From: JAJPHU01 sp035553375
GTDB taxonomy: Bacteria; Planctomycetota; Planctomycetia; Gemmatales; Gemmataceae
Assembly: GCA_035553375.1 (NCBI GenBank)
Contig: DATNCY010000209.1
Span: forward strand, 8,180-72,179
Direction of reading: 5' to 3'
Length of the DNA stretch: 64,000 nt
Shown here: positions 33,968 to 42,282 of the stretch, piece after piece
Position numbering within the stretch: position 1 is the first letter of the stretch
Layout of the letters: every line of letters begins with the position of its first letter
Translations under genes and position numbers: made by a program
The notes under the pieces: generated by a model
Database searches by the model: none
Told to the model about the DNA's origin: nothing
The model's input: only the letters and a program-made list of their open reading frames with translations

Positions 33968-35551
33968 ATGATTCGAGCGGCCCATTTGGCGTTGGCCGGT
34001 TTCCTTTTGGCCGGCATGAGCGCGGTTCAGGCGGCGGAGGGAACGCCTCCGGCCGGCACATGGAAACTTACCCTGCCTCTGCTCAAGTCCGGCAGCGATG
34101 CCCTGTGGCTGGTAAAGATGGAGAACAAGGACGGCAAGTGGACCGGCAGCGTTCTCGCCAGCGCGGAAGGACGGACGATGACGCTCGAAGGTTTGAGCGT
34201 GACCAAGGACATGCTGCGTTTATCTCTCAAATCGCCGGCACAAACCATCGCCTTTGAATTTCGCTTGCCCGCCAACAAATCGACCAAACTGTACGGCGTT
34301 CTCAAGCAGCGCGGCGGCGATGTCATCCCCGCCGAGTTGGAACAAACCACGTTGACCAAACTCGACGACGCCGAACTCCTCAAGGAGACATTGGCGACCG
34401 GGAAAGAAAACGCGGCCATCATGCGGGCGGCTCTGACTCTCGTTAATATGGCCGGCGAATCGAAGGCCAAGCCGGAAGAGGTACGCAGCTGGGCGGCTCG
34501 TGCCGTCAAAACCGCCGAGGTGTACGGCCCGCGCTGGCACCGCGACATCGTCGTCCTTGTCGCCGAGATGCTCGGTAAACAAAAAGGCTATGAAGCCATC
34601 GCCTTGACCTATGCGCGACAGGCCGAGCGTTTGCTTGAGGACAAGGATCAGCCCGCCATGCGCAAGCGTGTGCTGGATGCCTTGGCCGTCGCGCTGACCA
34701 AGACGGGCAAGACCGACGAGGCCAAGGAAGTCGAGGCCCGCATCAAGAAGATCAGCTTCGCGATCAAAGCGAAGCCGTTCGCCGGGCGCAAGGGCAAGAG
34801 CGATCGCGTGGTACTGGTGGAGTTGTTCACCGGCGCCGATGCCCTCCAGTGTGTGGCCGCCGAACTAGCCTGCGCCGCGTTGGGCAAGACGTTCAAGCCC
34901 AGCGAGGTCGTTTACTTGCAATATCATCTGCATGCTCCCAGTCCCGATCCCTTGGCCAATCGCGACAACGAAGCGCGTGTCCGCTTCTATCGCCGCGTTA
35001 TCCAGAGCCTTCCCAGTGTGCTGCTCAATGGCGATCTCGTGTCCATCAAGGGCGGCGATGTCGCGGCAGCCTTGGGAACCTACGACGAGTTAGTCGAGTC
35101 TCTCGTGCCGCTGCTGGAGACGCCCGCGAAGGCAAAAATCAAGGCGATGGTCACGCGCAAGGGTGCCAAGATCAGCATCAATGTCAACGTGTCAGATGTG
35201 CCGGGCGATAGCGATGAAATTCGCGTGCGCGTCGCTTTGGCCGAGGAGCAGGTCGCCTACACTGGTGCGAGTAAGTTGGCCGAGCATACCAACGTCGTCC
35301 GCGCCTTCGCCGGCGGCGCGGAAGGCGAAAAAATCGCCAAGGACAAAGCCTTCGCGAAAACGCTGACCCTCGATCTCGACGAGGTACGCAAAGGATTGCG
35401 CGAGGATTTGGACAAAAGGGGCAAGGACAAACCGTTCCCGAACAAAGAGCGACCGCTTGATCTCAAGAAACTTCGTGTCGTTGTTTTTGTGCAAAACAAC
35501 ACGACGCGCGAAGTCCTTCAGGCGCTCCAGGTCGATGTGCCGGCGGAATAG
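33968..35551 (+). CDS. secreted protein with degenerate thioredoxin-like domain
   Basis: 527 aa with signal peptide (LALAGFLLAGMSAVQA). The first 150 residues are a beta-rich domain with no known family (WKLTLPLLKSGSDALWLVKMENKDGKWTGS). A helical part follows with repeated AxxLxxxxG patterns. From about residue 283 there is a thioredoxin-fold segment like the DUF1223 type: VVLVELFTGADALQCVAAELACAALGKTF...VVYLQYHLHAPSPDPLANRDNEARVRFY. The redox CxxC is reduced to a single cysteine, Cys295, in ADALQC. The C-terminus is beta-rich. Function unknown; the missing second cysteine argues against a dithiol oxidoreductase. Confidence 0.65.
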   Translation: MIRAAHLALAGFLLAGMSAVQAAEGTPPAGTWKLTLPLLKSGSDALWLVKMENKDGKWTGSVLASAEGRTMTLEGLSVTKDMLRLSLKSPAQTIAFEFRLPANKSTKLYGVLKQRGGDVIPAELEQTTLTKLDDAELLKETLATGKENAAIMRAALTLVNMAGESKAKPEEVRSWAARAVKTAEVYGPRWHRDIVVLVAEMLGKQKGYEAIALTYARQAERLLEDKDQPAMRKRVLDALAVALTKTGKTDEAKEVEARIKKISFAIKAKPFAGRKGKSDRVVLVELFTGADALQCVAAELACAALGKTFKPSEVVYLQYHLHAPSPDPLANRDNEARVRFYRRVIQSLPSVLLNGDLVSIKGGDVAAALGTYDELVESLVPLLETPAKAKIKAMVTRKGAKISINVNVSDVPGDSDEIRVRVALAEEQVAYTGASKLAEHTNVVRAFAGGAEGEKIAKDKAFAKTLTLDLDEVRKGLREDLDKRGKDKPFPNKERPLDLKKLRVVVFVQNNTTREVLQALQVDVPAE

Positions 35552-35748
35552 TGCGCCTTCGCTTGGCCCTCACGGATCGGTCGGCTGGTAGGGGCTTCTC
35601 ACCAGCAGGCTGACGCCGGCCGTTCGCCTGGAATGCCAAAATCGAGAGGGGCAATGCACTCAACCCGTGTTCAATCATTGACCGCGCCGGATGCAGAGCG
35701 TAAAGTGAAGGGATAGACTATTTCACCCAGGAGCTATCTCCTCATCGG

Positions 35749-36531
35749 ATGCTGACCAAGCGTATTATCCCTTGTCTGGATGTCGAACGCGGCCGAGTCG
35801 TCAAAGGCATCAACTTCCTGCAACTCCGCGATGCCGGCGATCCCGTTGAGGTGGCGCGGCGCTATGAAGAGCAGGGAGCCGATGAACTGGTCTTCCTCGA
35901 CATCAGCGCCAGTCACGAAGGCCGAGAGATCATGCTCGACATGGTGCGTCGTGTGGCGGAAGAGATTTTTATGCCGTTCACCGTCGGCGGCGGCATTCGC
36001 ACCCTGGAAGATGCTACCCGGCTCATCCAGGCGGGCGCTGAGAAGGTCAGCATCAACTCGGCGGCCGTCAAGACGCCGGAACTGATAACTGCCGTATCAC
36101 GCAAGTTCGGCAGTTGCGCCACCGTCGTCAACATCGACCCGCGGCGCGTACGTGGGCCGGATGGCCGAGAAGTCTGGGAAGTCCACATCAACGGCGGACG
36201 GGTGCCGACGGGCTTGGAAGCCGTCGCCTGGGCGCGGCGCGTTGAGGAGTTGGGAGCCGGTGAGATCGTGTTGACTTCAATGGACGCCGACGGCACCAAG
36301 GCCGGTTACGATTTGCCAATCACGCGTGCCGTCGCCGACGCGGTGCGTATCCCGGTGGTCGCCAGCGGCGGCGCCGGTTCACCCGAACATCTGTTTGAGG
36401 TGCTTACCGAGGGTCGCGCCGATGCCGCTCTCGCCGCCAGTATTTTCCATTACAATGAATACGGTATCCCCGCCACCAAGGCGTATCTCGCCGAGCGTGG
36501 CGTGCCAATCCGAATGCAGAGTGCAGAATGA
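35749..36531 (+). CDS. hisF: imidazole glycerol phosphate synthase subunit HisF
   Basis: 260 aa, full-length. TIM-barrel cyclase with catalytic Asp in IPCLDVERGRVVKG (residue 11) and in SMDADGTKAGYD (residue ~182), phosphate-binding VGGGIRTLEDA and VVASGGAGSPEHL. With HisH it makes imidazole glycerol phosphate and AICAR from PRFAR in histidine synthesis. HisH is not adjacent. The natural family end is near ...AERGVPIR; the last five residues (MQSAE) and the TGA stop are read from the left arm of a family-D repeat at 36512. Start ATG 35749 lacks a strong ribosome site. Confidence 0.97.
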   Translation: MLTKRIIPCLDVERGRVVKGINFLQLRDAGDPVEVARRYEEQGADELVFLDISASHEGREIMLDMVRRVAEEIFMPFTVGGGIRTLEDATRLIQAGAEKVSINSAAVKTPELITAVSRKFGSCATVVNIDPRRVRGPDGREVWEVHINGGRVPTGLEAVAWARRVEELGAGEIVLTSMDADGTKAGYDLPITRAVADAVRIPVVASGGAGSPEHLFEVLTEGRADAALAASIFHYNEYGIPATKAYLAERGVPIRMQSAE

Positions 36532-36594
36532 AGAATGCAGAATTAAAAACAAGTGAGTTTTCATTCTGCATTCTTCATTCTGCACTCTGCATTC
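36512..36594. repeat. inverted repeat, family D (GAATGCAGA), overlaps hisF end
   Basis: Perfect 32-bp arms (36512-36543, 36563-36594) built of GAATGCAGA/GTGCAGAATGA units, 19-nt loop. The left arm supplies the last codons and stop of hisF; the right arm ends 16 bases before the PilT ATG. Same family at 49996-50078. Confidence 0.92.
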
Positions 36595-36610
36595 CGCAAA
36601 GGAGATTTTG

Positions 36611-37771
36611 ATGGCCACTGCCGACGTGAAAGCCACTGTCCCAGGAACGCCCCCCACGGCCCCCGCCACGTCACGCCGCGAGCCGGAGGCAAACCGACTC
36701 TTCCGCATGGTCATGAAGCACGACGCCAGCGACTTGCACCTCAAGTCCGGTCAACCGCCCATGATGCGCTTGCGCGGCGACATCGTGAAAGTGAATTCGC
36801 CGCCGCTGTCGGCGGAAGAGATGGAAAGATTGCTGCTGCCCATTATGAAGCCCGCCGCCCGCAAGATCCTCGACGAGGAGGGCGGCACGGACTTTTCCTA
36901 CGTCGTCTACGAGGGCGAAAAGGAAAACCGCTTCCGCGTCAGCCTCTTCAAGCAACGCGGCAAACTCAGCTTGGTGGCTCGCCGCGTCAACACTTCCATT
37001 CCCAGTTTTGCCGGACTTGGGCTGCCGCCGAGCATCGAGAGCCTGTGCAATTTTCCCGAAGGCCTGGTCATCCTCGCCGGCGTCACCGGCTCCGGCAAAA
37101 GCACAACCATCGCCTCCATGCTCGATTACATCGCCGAGCGCGAGCCGCTGCATATCCTCACCATTGAGGACCCCATCGAGTTCACCTTCACCGACAAGAA
37201 GGCTTACTTCAACCAGCGCGAGATTGGCCTGGATGTCATCGGCTGGCACAAGGGCCTCAAGGACGCGGTGCGACAAGATCCCGATGTCATCCTCATTGGT
37301 GAGTTGCGCGATGTCGAGACGTTCGAGGCCGCCGTTCACGCGGCGGAAACCGGCCACTTGGTCTTCGGCACCATCCATGCTTCCACGGCCTCCTCGACCA
37401 TCAACCGCATCCTCGACTTGTTCCCGCCCAACAAGCACGGGGCCATTCGTAAGGCGCTGGCCAACAACCTCAAAGCCGTCGTCGCTCAGAAACTGCTCAA
37501 AGGACTCAAGAAGCCGCGCACGCCGACCAACGAGATCATGATCGTCAACCCGACCATCCGCAAATTGATCTCCGACGGCGAGGATCTCAAGCTCCAGGAC
37601 GCGATCAAGATGTTCTACAACGAGGGCATGGTCGATTTCACGGAGAATCTGCGCCTGCTCGTCGAACGCGGCGACACCGACAAGCAGACCGCCCTGGAGT
37701 TCGCCCCCGATCCCGAGAAACTCAAGATGGCCTTCAAGGGCATCAAGGTCTCCGCACCTGGTATTCTCTAA
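36611..37771 (+). CDS. pilT: type IV pilus retraction ATPase PilT
   Basis: 386 aa from ATG 36611 (AAAGGAGATTTTG). PilT family: ASDLHLKSGQPPMMRLRGDI near residue 38, Walker A GVTGSGKSTTIASML near residue 157, Asp box TIEDPIEFTF, Walker B QDPDVILIGELRDVET, His box HAAETGHLVFGTIHASTA, C-terminal AIRKALANNLKAVVAQKLL. The hexameric ATPase powers pilus retraction in twitching motility and DNA uptake. A PilB/GspE-like ATPase follows 160 bases later, separated by two repeats. Other pilus genes are absent here. Confidence 0.93.
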   Translation: MATADVKATVPGTPPTAPATSRREPEANRLFRMVMKHDASDLHLKSGQPPMMRLRGDIVKVNSPPLSAEEMERLLLPIMKPAARKILDEEGGTDFSYVVYEGEKENRFRVSLFKQRGKLSLVARRVNTSIPSFAGLGLPPSIESLCNFPEGLVILAGVTGSGKSTTIASMLDYIAEREPLHILTIEDPIEFTFTDKKAYFNQREIGLDVIGWHKGLKDAVRQDPDVILIGELRDVETFEAAVHAAETGHLVFGTIHASTASSTINRILDLFPPNKHGAIRKALANNLKAVVAQKLLKGLKKPRTPTNEIMIVNPTIRKLISDGEDLKLQDAIKMFYNEGMVDFTENLRLLVERGDTDKQTALEFAPDPEKLKMAFKGIKVSAPGIL

Positions 37772-37795
37772 GGGCTTCCGGACAAAATCCTTGCT

Positions 37796-37850
37796 TGCCA
37801 GCCCGCAGCGCCAGCAAGGGATCTTTCCTTGCTGGCGCTGCGGGCTGGCA
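37796..37850. repeat. long inverted repeat, family A
   Basis: Perfect 24-bp arms, 7-nt loop (GATCTTT), 25 bases after the pilT stop. It is separated from the family-B repeat at 37881-37992 by only 30 bases, so two unrelated repeat families have settled in one intergenic gap. Confidence 0.9.
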
Positions 37851-37880
37851 GGGTTTTGTTCGGTAGTTCTAAAGCGAACG

Positions 37881-37992
37881 AACCACAGAGGCACAGAGAA
37901 AACAAGAACGGAGAGGAAAGGAACTCATCAATGGCCGCGGGACTTCTTTGCTTCCTGTCCTGCTCTTCTCTGTGTCTCTGTGCCTCTGTGGT
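37881..37992. repeat. inverted repeat, family B, its right arm is coding
   Basis: Arms AACCACAGAGGCACAGAGA (37881 onward) and TCTCTGTGCCTCTGTGGTT (ending 37992). The probable ATG of the PilB-like ATPase (37931) lies in the spacer, and the right arm is translated as SLCLCASVV in that protein's N-terminus. Confidence 0.85.
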
Positions 37993-39769
37993 TAATCCTC
38001 TCTTTGGCGCGGAGGCGCTCTTCCCGCGCGGTTCGGGTTTGTACTTTCACCCGGCCAAACTCGTGGTGCTGATTCTCGTCTACTTCGCCTGGCTGCGAAC
38101 GTGCTGGTGGGTCTATCAGGATTGCCTGGACATGAAGTTGCCGGGCGAGATGTGGAACCCTGTCCTTTTGGGCTGCGGCATTGCCGGACTGCTGTTCGTC
38201 TGGCTGCTGCCCTGGTTCTCGTTCGGTTTCCTCGTGCTTATCGTGCTGTACCTGGCGCCGACCCTGTCGTATGTGATGTTGCGCAACGAGAAGGCTTCGC
38301 CTGAACAGCGCGTACTTACGCCGCAGCACCTGCGGAAACTGGTTCGCCGCTGGCTGCGGCTGGATTTGGCCGAGCCGGAAGAAAAGGGCGAAAAACCCAT
38401 TCCCGTCCGCTTCATCGGCAAGACCGCCAACGAGAAGGAGGAGGATGGCCGGCGCGTGGCCCGGCTGCAAGGTTCTAAGGGCTACAAGGCCGCCCTCGAA
38501 ATGATCGCCGAAGCCATTCAGAAACGAGCCACCGACATTCATCTCGAACCAACCAAGGAGGAGATGGTTGTCCGTTTCCGCATCGACGGCATTATGGAAC
38601 CGGCCACGCCCTTCGCGCGCGCGACCGGAGATGCGGCCATCAACATTTTCAAGGTTCTCGCCGACCTCGACATCACCGAAAAACGCAAGCCCCAGGACGG
38701 TAGTTTCTCGGCCGAGGTGCTGGCACCTGCCGGACCAAGTCGGCCGAAGAAGCCCGAAAAGGGGGACGATGAGGAAGCGGAAAGCGACGACGATGAGGAA
38801 CCGGCCGCGCCTGTCCAGCAAAAGCGTCAGATCGATTTCCGCGTGGCCACCGCCGGCAGCGTCGTCGGCGAGAAACTTGTCATGCGCATCCTCGATCCGT
38901 CGCGGCAGGTGGCCAGCCTGACACGCATCGGCATGCGCGAGCCGATGCGCAAGCGCGTCCACGCCACGGTCACCCAACCGCACGGCCTCTTCATCGTCTG
39001 CGGCCCAACCGGTGCCGGCAAAAGCACCACGCTCTATGCCTGTCTCTCCGAGATTGACCGCTATCAGAAAAACGTCATCACCATCGAGAACCCGGTCGAG
39101 TACCACATCGACAATGTGACGCAAATCGAGGTCAACCCGAAAGCCGGCAAGACTTTCGCCTCGGAGTTGCGTAGCATCCTCCGTCAAGATCCCGACGTGA
39201 TTTATATCGGCGAAATCCGCGATCAAGAGACGGCCGAGATCGCCTGTCAAGCGGCTCAGACCGGCCATATGGTCTTCACCACGCTGCACGCCAACGACAC
39301 CGTCACGGCGCTGGCTCGCCTGATCGATCTGGGCGTGCAGCCATTCATGGTCGCTAACGCGGTCAGCGCCATACTGGGCCAGCGTCTGGTGCGCGTCCTC
39401 TGTTCCCGCTGCAAGCAGCGCTACAAACCCAACGCTGAGCTTTTGCGCAAGGCCAATCTGCCGGCGGACAAGATCAAGTTCTTCTATCGACCGCCGGAAC
39501 ACAAAAAAGGCGCGGAGAGCGAGGACGACAGCAGTCCTTCGACGTGCGAGGAATGCGGCGGCACCGGCTACTACGGTCGCACCGGCGTGTTCGAGTTGCT
39601 GGAGATGAACGAGGCTCTCAGAGAGATGATGAAGGAGAATCCCAACTTCAACGCCATCAAGCAAGAAGCGGTGAAGAACGGCATGAAGTACATTCAGGAA
39701 GATGGTCTGCGCCAGGTGATCGAGGGGCACACTTCCATTCAGGAACTCTTGCGCGTGTGCAGTAAATAA
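37931..39769 (+). CDS. membrane-anchored PilB/GspE-type ATPase
   Basis: 612 aa from ATG 37931 (GGAAAGGAACTCATCA upstream). Unlike normal PilB/GspE, it starts with hydrophobic segments: LVVLILVYFAWLRTCWWVY, then VLLGCGIAGLLFVWLLPWF and GFLVLIVLYLAPTLSYVML, before the N-terminal ATPase domain. Then: Walker A CGPTGAGKSTTLYA near residue 357, Asp box TIENPVEYHI, Walker B QDPDVIYIGEIRDQETAEIA, His box TGHMVFTTLHANDTV, and the PilB/GspE tetracysteine zinc site (CSRCKQ...CEECGGTGYYGRTG). An acidic insert (EKGDDEEAESDDDEEPA) interrupts the domain. A TTG at 38039 is an alternative start that would drop the repeat-encoded stretch. Assembly ATPase for pili or a T2SS-like machine. Confidence 0.88.
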   Translation: MAAGLLCFLSCSSLCLCASVVNPLFGAEALFPRGSGLYFHPAKLVVLILVYFAWLRTCWWVYQDCLDMKLPGEMWNPVLLGCGIAGLLFVWLLPWFSFGFLVLIVLYLAPTLSYVMLRNEKASPEQRVLTPQHLRKLVRRWLRLDLAEPEEKGEKPIPVRFIGKTANEKEEDGRRVARLQGSKGYKAALEMIAEAIQKRATDIHLEPTKEEMVVRFRIDGIMEPATPFARATGDAAINIFKVLADLDITEKRKPQDGSFSAEVLAPAGPSRPKKPEKGDDEEAESDDDEEPAAPVQQKRQIDFRVATAGSVVGEKLVMRILDPSRQVASLTRIGMREPMRKRVHATVTQPHGLFIVCGPTGAGKSTTLYACLSEIDRYQKNVITIENPVEYHIDNVTQIEVNPKAGKTFASELRSILRQDPDVIYIGEIRDQETAEIACQAAQTGHMVFTTLHANDTVTALARLIDLGVQPFMVANAVSAILGQRLVRVLCSRCKQRYKPNAELLRKANLPADKIKFFYRPPEHKKGAESEDDSSPSTCEECGGTGYYGRTGVFELLEMNEALREMMKENPNFNAIKQEAVKNGMKYIQEDGLRQVIEGHTSIQELLRVCSK

Positions 39770-39772
39770 AGA

Positions 39773-39895
39773 GATTTAACCACAGAGGCACAGAGACCCA
39801 GAGACAAAACATCGAACAAAACCAGGGATATAATTTGTCCGGTATTTCTTATTCTTTGTTTTTTCTCTGTGTCTCTGTGCCTCTGTGGTTAAATC
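39773..39895. repeat. inverted repeat, family B
   Basis: Arms GATTTAACCACAGAGGCAC (39773 onward) and its complement ending GGTTAAATC (39895). The arms include five extra flanking bases (GATTT/AAATC) beyond the shared core. Lies between the PilB-like gene and the CvpA-like gene. Confidence 0.88.
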
Positions 39896-39920
39896 GTTCT
39901 GATTCGGAGCGAGGAAGGCT

Positions 39921-40502
39921 ATGCTGCTTGGTTTTCTTACGGTCCTCATCATGCTCGTCGTCGCCTATGCCTTCTGGCGTCAGGGCGTGCTGCCGGCCTG
40001 CGCCATGGCCTTGAATGTCTTCCTCGCCGGATTAGTGGCCTTCAACTTCTTCGAGCCGATCGCCGCGGAACTGGACCCCATGTTGGCCGAATCGTTCCTG
40101 CATGGCTACGAAGATAGTTTGTGTCTCGTCGTGCTTTTCAGCATCATGCTGGTTTTTCTGCGCTGGGCCACGAACGCCCTGATCCACGCGACCCTCGATT
40201 ATCACCCCATCCTCCAGCAAGGCGGTGCCGTCCTGTTTGGGCTGGTGACGGGTTATCTCGTCGCCGGATTTCTACTCTGTGTGGCGCAGACGCTACCCTT
40301 CGACCAGCATTTCATGCACTTCGAGTCCAAGGTTGTCACCGATGCACCGGGAGCAAAAGCACGGCGCGTCATGCCGCCCGATCGCGTATGGTTGGCTCTG
40401 ATGCACCGAGCCAGTGAAACATCCCTCTCGTGGGATGCGCCCTTCGATCCGGATGGCAGTTATGAATTGCGCTACAGTCGAGAACGCCGCTCGCCGGAAT
40501 AG
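39921..40502 (+). CDS. CvpA-family membrane protein
   Basis: 193 aa. Four hydrophobic segments: residues 1-18 (MLLGFLTVLIMLVVAYAF), 24-44, 67-87 (LVVLFSIMLVFLRWATNAL), and 100-122 (GGAVLFGLVTGYLVAGFLLCV), in the CvpA layout of a small four-helix protein with G-x-x-x-G-x-x-x-G in the last helix. CvpA is linked to colicin V production and envelope stress; the role here is unknown. The C-terminal 60 residues are soluble. It lies 60 bases upstream of another membrane protein gene, likely the same transcript. Confidence 0.75.
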   Translation: MLLGFLTVLIMLVVAYAFWRQGVLPACAMALNVFLAGLVAFNFFEPIAAELDPMLAESFLHGYEDSLCLVVLFSIMLVFLRWATNALIHATLDYHPILQQGGAVLFGLVTGYLVAGFLLCVAQTLPFDQHFMHFESKVVTDAPGAKARRVMPPDRVWLALMHRASETSLSWDAPFDPDGSYELRYSRERRSPE

Positions 40503-40561
40503 TGAACGGCCATAACGCGGCTCTAACCCGCGAATGCAATAGATTTCGGAGGAATTGACCC

Positions 40562-40966
40562 GTGCCTGTTGTGTCCCTTGTGTTTGGTATCCTACTGATC
40601 GCTCTGGGTGTTTGGGGCCGTTTCGGCGGCGACCTGGGCTTGTGGACACCGCTGGGCTTCGCCCCACCGGATCACCTCAGTGGGACGGCTTTGATTCCCG
40701 CCTATGTGGGCGCGGCCCTCGTTGTGTTCGGTCTGCTCGCCTTGAAGGAGAGCCTGCTCAAGCACGCCATGCACGGTGCCGCCATGATCGGCTTACTCGG
40801 CCTGGCAGCCTCGCTCGGCCGTCTCATCGCGACGGGCAACGTGAAGGGCATCGGCGGCGTAAGCCTTGTTGTGATGGCGATCTTGTGTGGCGTCTTTGTC
40901 GCTCTGTGCGTCAATTCGTTCATTCAGGCCCGTCGTCGCCGTCGAGCTGCCGCAACGGGCCTGTGA
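40562..40966 (+). CDS. small four-helix membrane protein
   Basis: 134 aa from GTG 40562, with GGAGGAATTGACCC directly before it. Four hydrophobic segments (VSLVFGILLIALGVWG; ALIPAYVGAALVVFGLLAL; HGAAMIGLLGLAASLGRLI; VSLVVMAILCGVFVALCVN) and an Arg-rich cytoplasmic end (QARRRRRAAATGL), which places the C-terminus inside by the positive-inside rule. No recognised family. Codirectional with the CvpA-like gene. Confidence 0.8.
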   Translation: MPVVSLVFGILLIALGVWGRFGGDLGLWTPLGFAPPDHLSGTALIPAYVGAALVVFGLLALKESLLKHAMHGAAMIGLLGLAASLGRLIATGNVKGIGGVSLVVMAILCGVFVALCVNSFIQARRRRRAAATGL

Positions 40967-41078
40967 TCGCTCGAATTCCACGAATCCAGAGCGTCGGAGC
41001 TGGGCTTTCCAGCCCGACCCTACGGGCCTGTTTTGAGAGGCTATTCTCGCCCAGTATTTCGCCAGTCAAATTGAACCA

Positions 41079-41633
41079 TTAGTCGATGCGTGCAAAACGC
41101 CACACCGGGACATGCGGCGGCAAGCAGCCGGAATAGTAAGCCTCCGGCCCGATCGACTCACGCAGCTTCTTGAGCGCCTGACGCCGTACCGTCACATAGT
41201 AATAATCGCAGCGGGCATCGCGAACCGTATCCCAGATTTGATAGAGGCGATCCGATTCTTGTAGCGCCTCATGCAACGCCCATCGGCAGTTCAGATCCAG
41301 GGCTTGCCGGCTGTCGAGGTGCTGCCGATAGGCCCGATTAAACGATAACAACTCGTTGATGAGACCGCGATCGGGGAAGCGCATGCCATCGCACAGCGGC
41401 GGGGCGTCGATCAGATCTTGATAACGGTGGCGGAGCAGTTTAAGGTCCGCCCCGAAATCTTCCGGCCGCGTGAGGACATAGCGGAGTTCGCGTGGGTCAA
41501 GGATTTCCCAGGACATGGCAACCGTTTGCAAGGTTGGTCGAACAGTCGCGAACTCCTCGGCGGACGGCAACTCGGCCTTGTCCGGCGACGCCGTCAGCAG
41601 TGCCACAGCCAATGCATAGTTCAGGGGGAACAT
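41079..41633 (-). CDS. hypothetical protein with an N-terminal signal-like segment
   Basis: 184 aa from ATG 41633, with AGGAG eight bases upstream. The N-terminus (MFPLNYALAVALLTASPD) is a short hydrophobic stretch compatible with a signal peptide. The rest is helical and polar: ILDPRELRYVLTRPEDFGADLKLLRHRYQDLIDAPPLCDGMRFPDRGLINELLSFNRAYRQHLDSRQALD. Three cysteines (C80, C113, C145 region) may form disulfides if exported. No known domain recognised. It ends in PVWRFARID. Confidence 0.65.
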   Translation of the reverse strand: MFPLNYALAVALLTASPDKAELPSAEEFATVRPTLQTVAMSWEILDPRELRYVLTRPEDFGADLKLLRHRYQDLIDAPPLCDGMRFPDRGLINELLSFNRAYRQHLDSRQALDLNCRWALHEALQESDRLYQIWDTVRDARCDYYYVTVRRQALKKLRESIGPEAYYSGCLPPHVPVWRFARID

Positions 41634-42282
41634 GCTTCATACTCCTGCCACGTCGGCGCGGAGCATCCACGTCGCCACCCAAATGGCAGCGTGAACGCAC
41701 CGGCAAACCTCGTTTGCGCGGGATCGACTCGTACTATTAGGTACTCGGGCGAAGGACGGAAACGGCGGGTCGTGCGCCGAGGAGCTTCCTTGAAAGTGGA
41801 CCCACGTTATCGGGTCTATCGGAGCAGCAACCTCTCTCTGTCAACCGTAGCTTACAAATCCCTTCCCATCTTCTCGCGGAGAATCCTTCTCCATCGATTT
41901 CCTCCTTCCAAGGTCCGTTTGTATCAGACGCGAGCGGACCTCTTTTCGACTTTATCGCAATTCCTTTTTTTTCTCTAGCCGAGCCGGCCTCCATTCCATA
42001 GTAAATTGCATTTGCAATTGGCGTGCCAAGGTGTACCATGAAACGTCTTTTATGAAAATGATTGAAAAAACGAGGCCTATTGTATAAAAAAACACGCTAT
42101 AATTACTTACTAATTAAGCACTTGCGCTGATAGTCTTCGTCGTTTCGCGTGGGCGCAACCTTGGCGAGGGAGAGAGTTTAGCCATGAGGGGGCAGTAGCG
42201 GCGTTTCACGCAATTTGCTACGCGGCTGGGCAACTATTGAGCGAAATGATGGCTTGGCAAGCGAAAACGGGAGAATCCTCGC
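41634..42282. other. AT-rich intergenic region, probable promoter for the aminotransferase
   Basis: About 650 bases. The segment 42000-42130 is the AT-richest part of the window (ATTGAAAAAACGAGG, TTGTATAAAAAAACACG, TATAATTACTTAC). TTGAAA (42063-42068) and TATAAA (42083-42088) are 14 bases apart, and TATAAT is at 42098-42103; these could be a promoter but the spacing is not ideal. No gene with a ribosome site is seen here. The sequence 41700-41960 has short frames only. Confidence 0.35.

Noticed and set aside
42063..42103. Promoter TTGAAA - TATAAA / TATAAT for the aminotransferase
   Set aside because: The -35 to -10 distances (14 or 29 bases) are not those of a standard promoter; kept only as AT-rich region.
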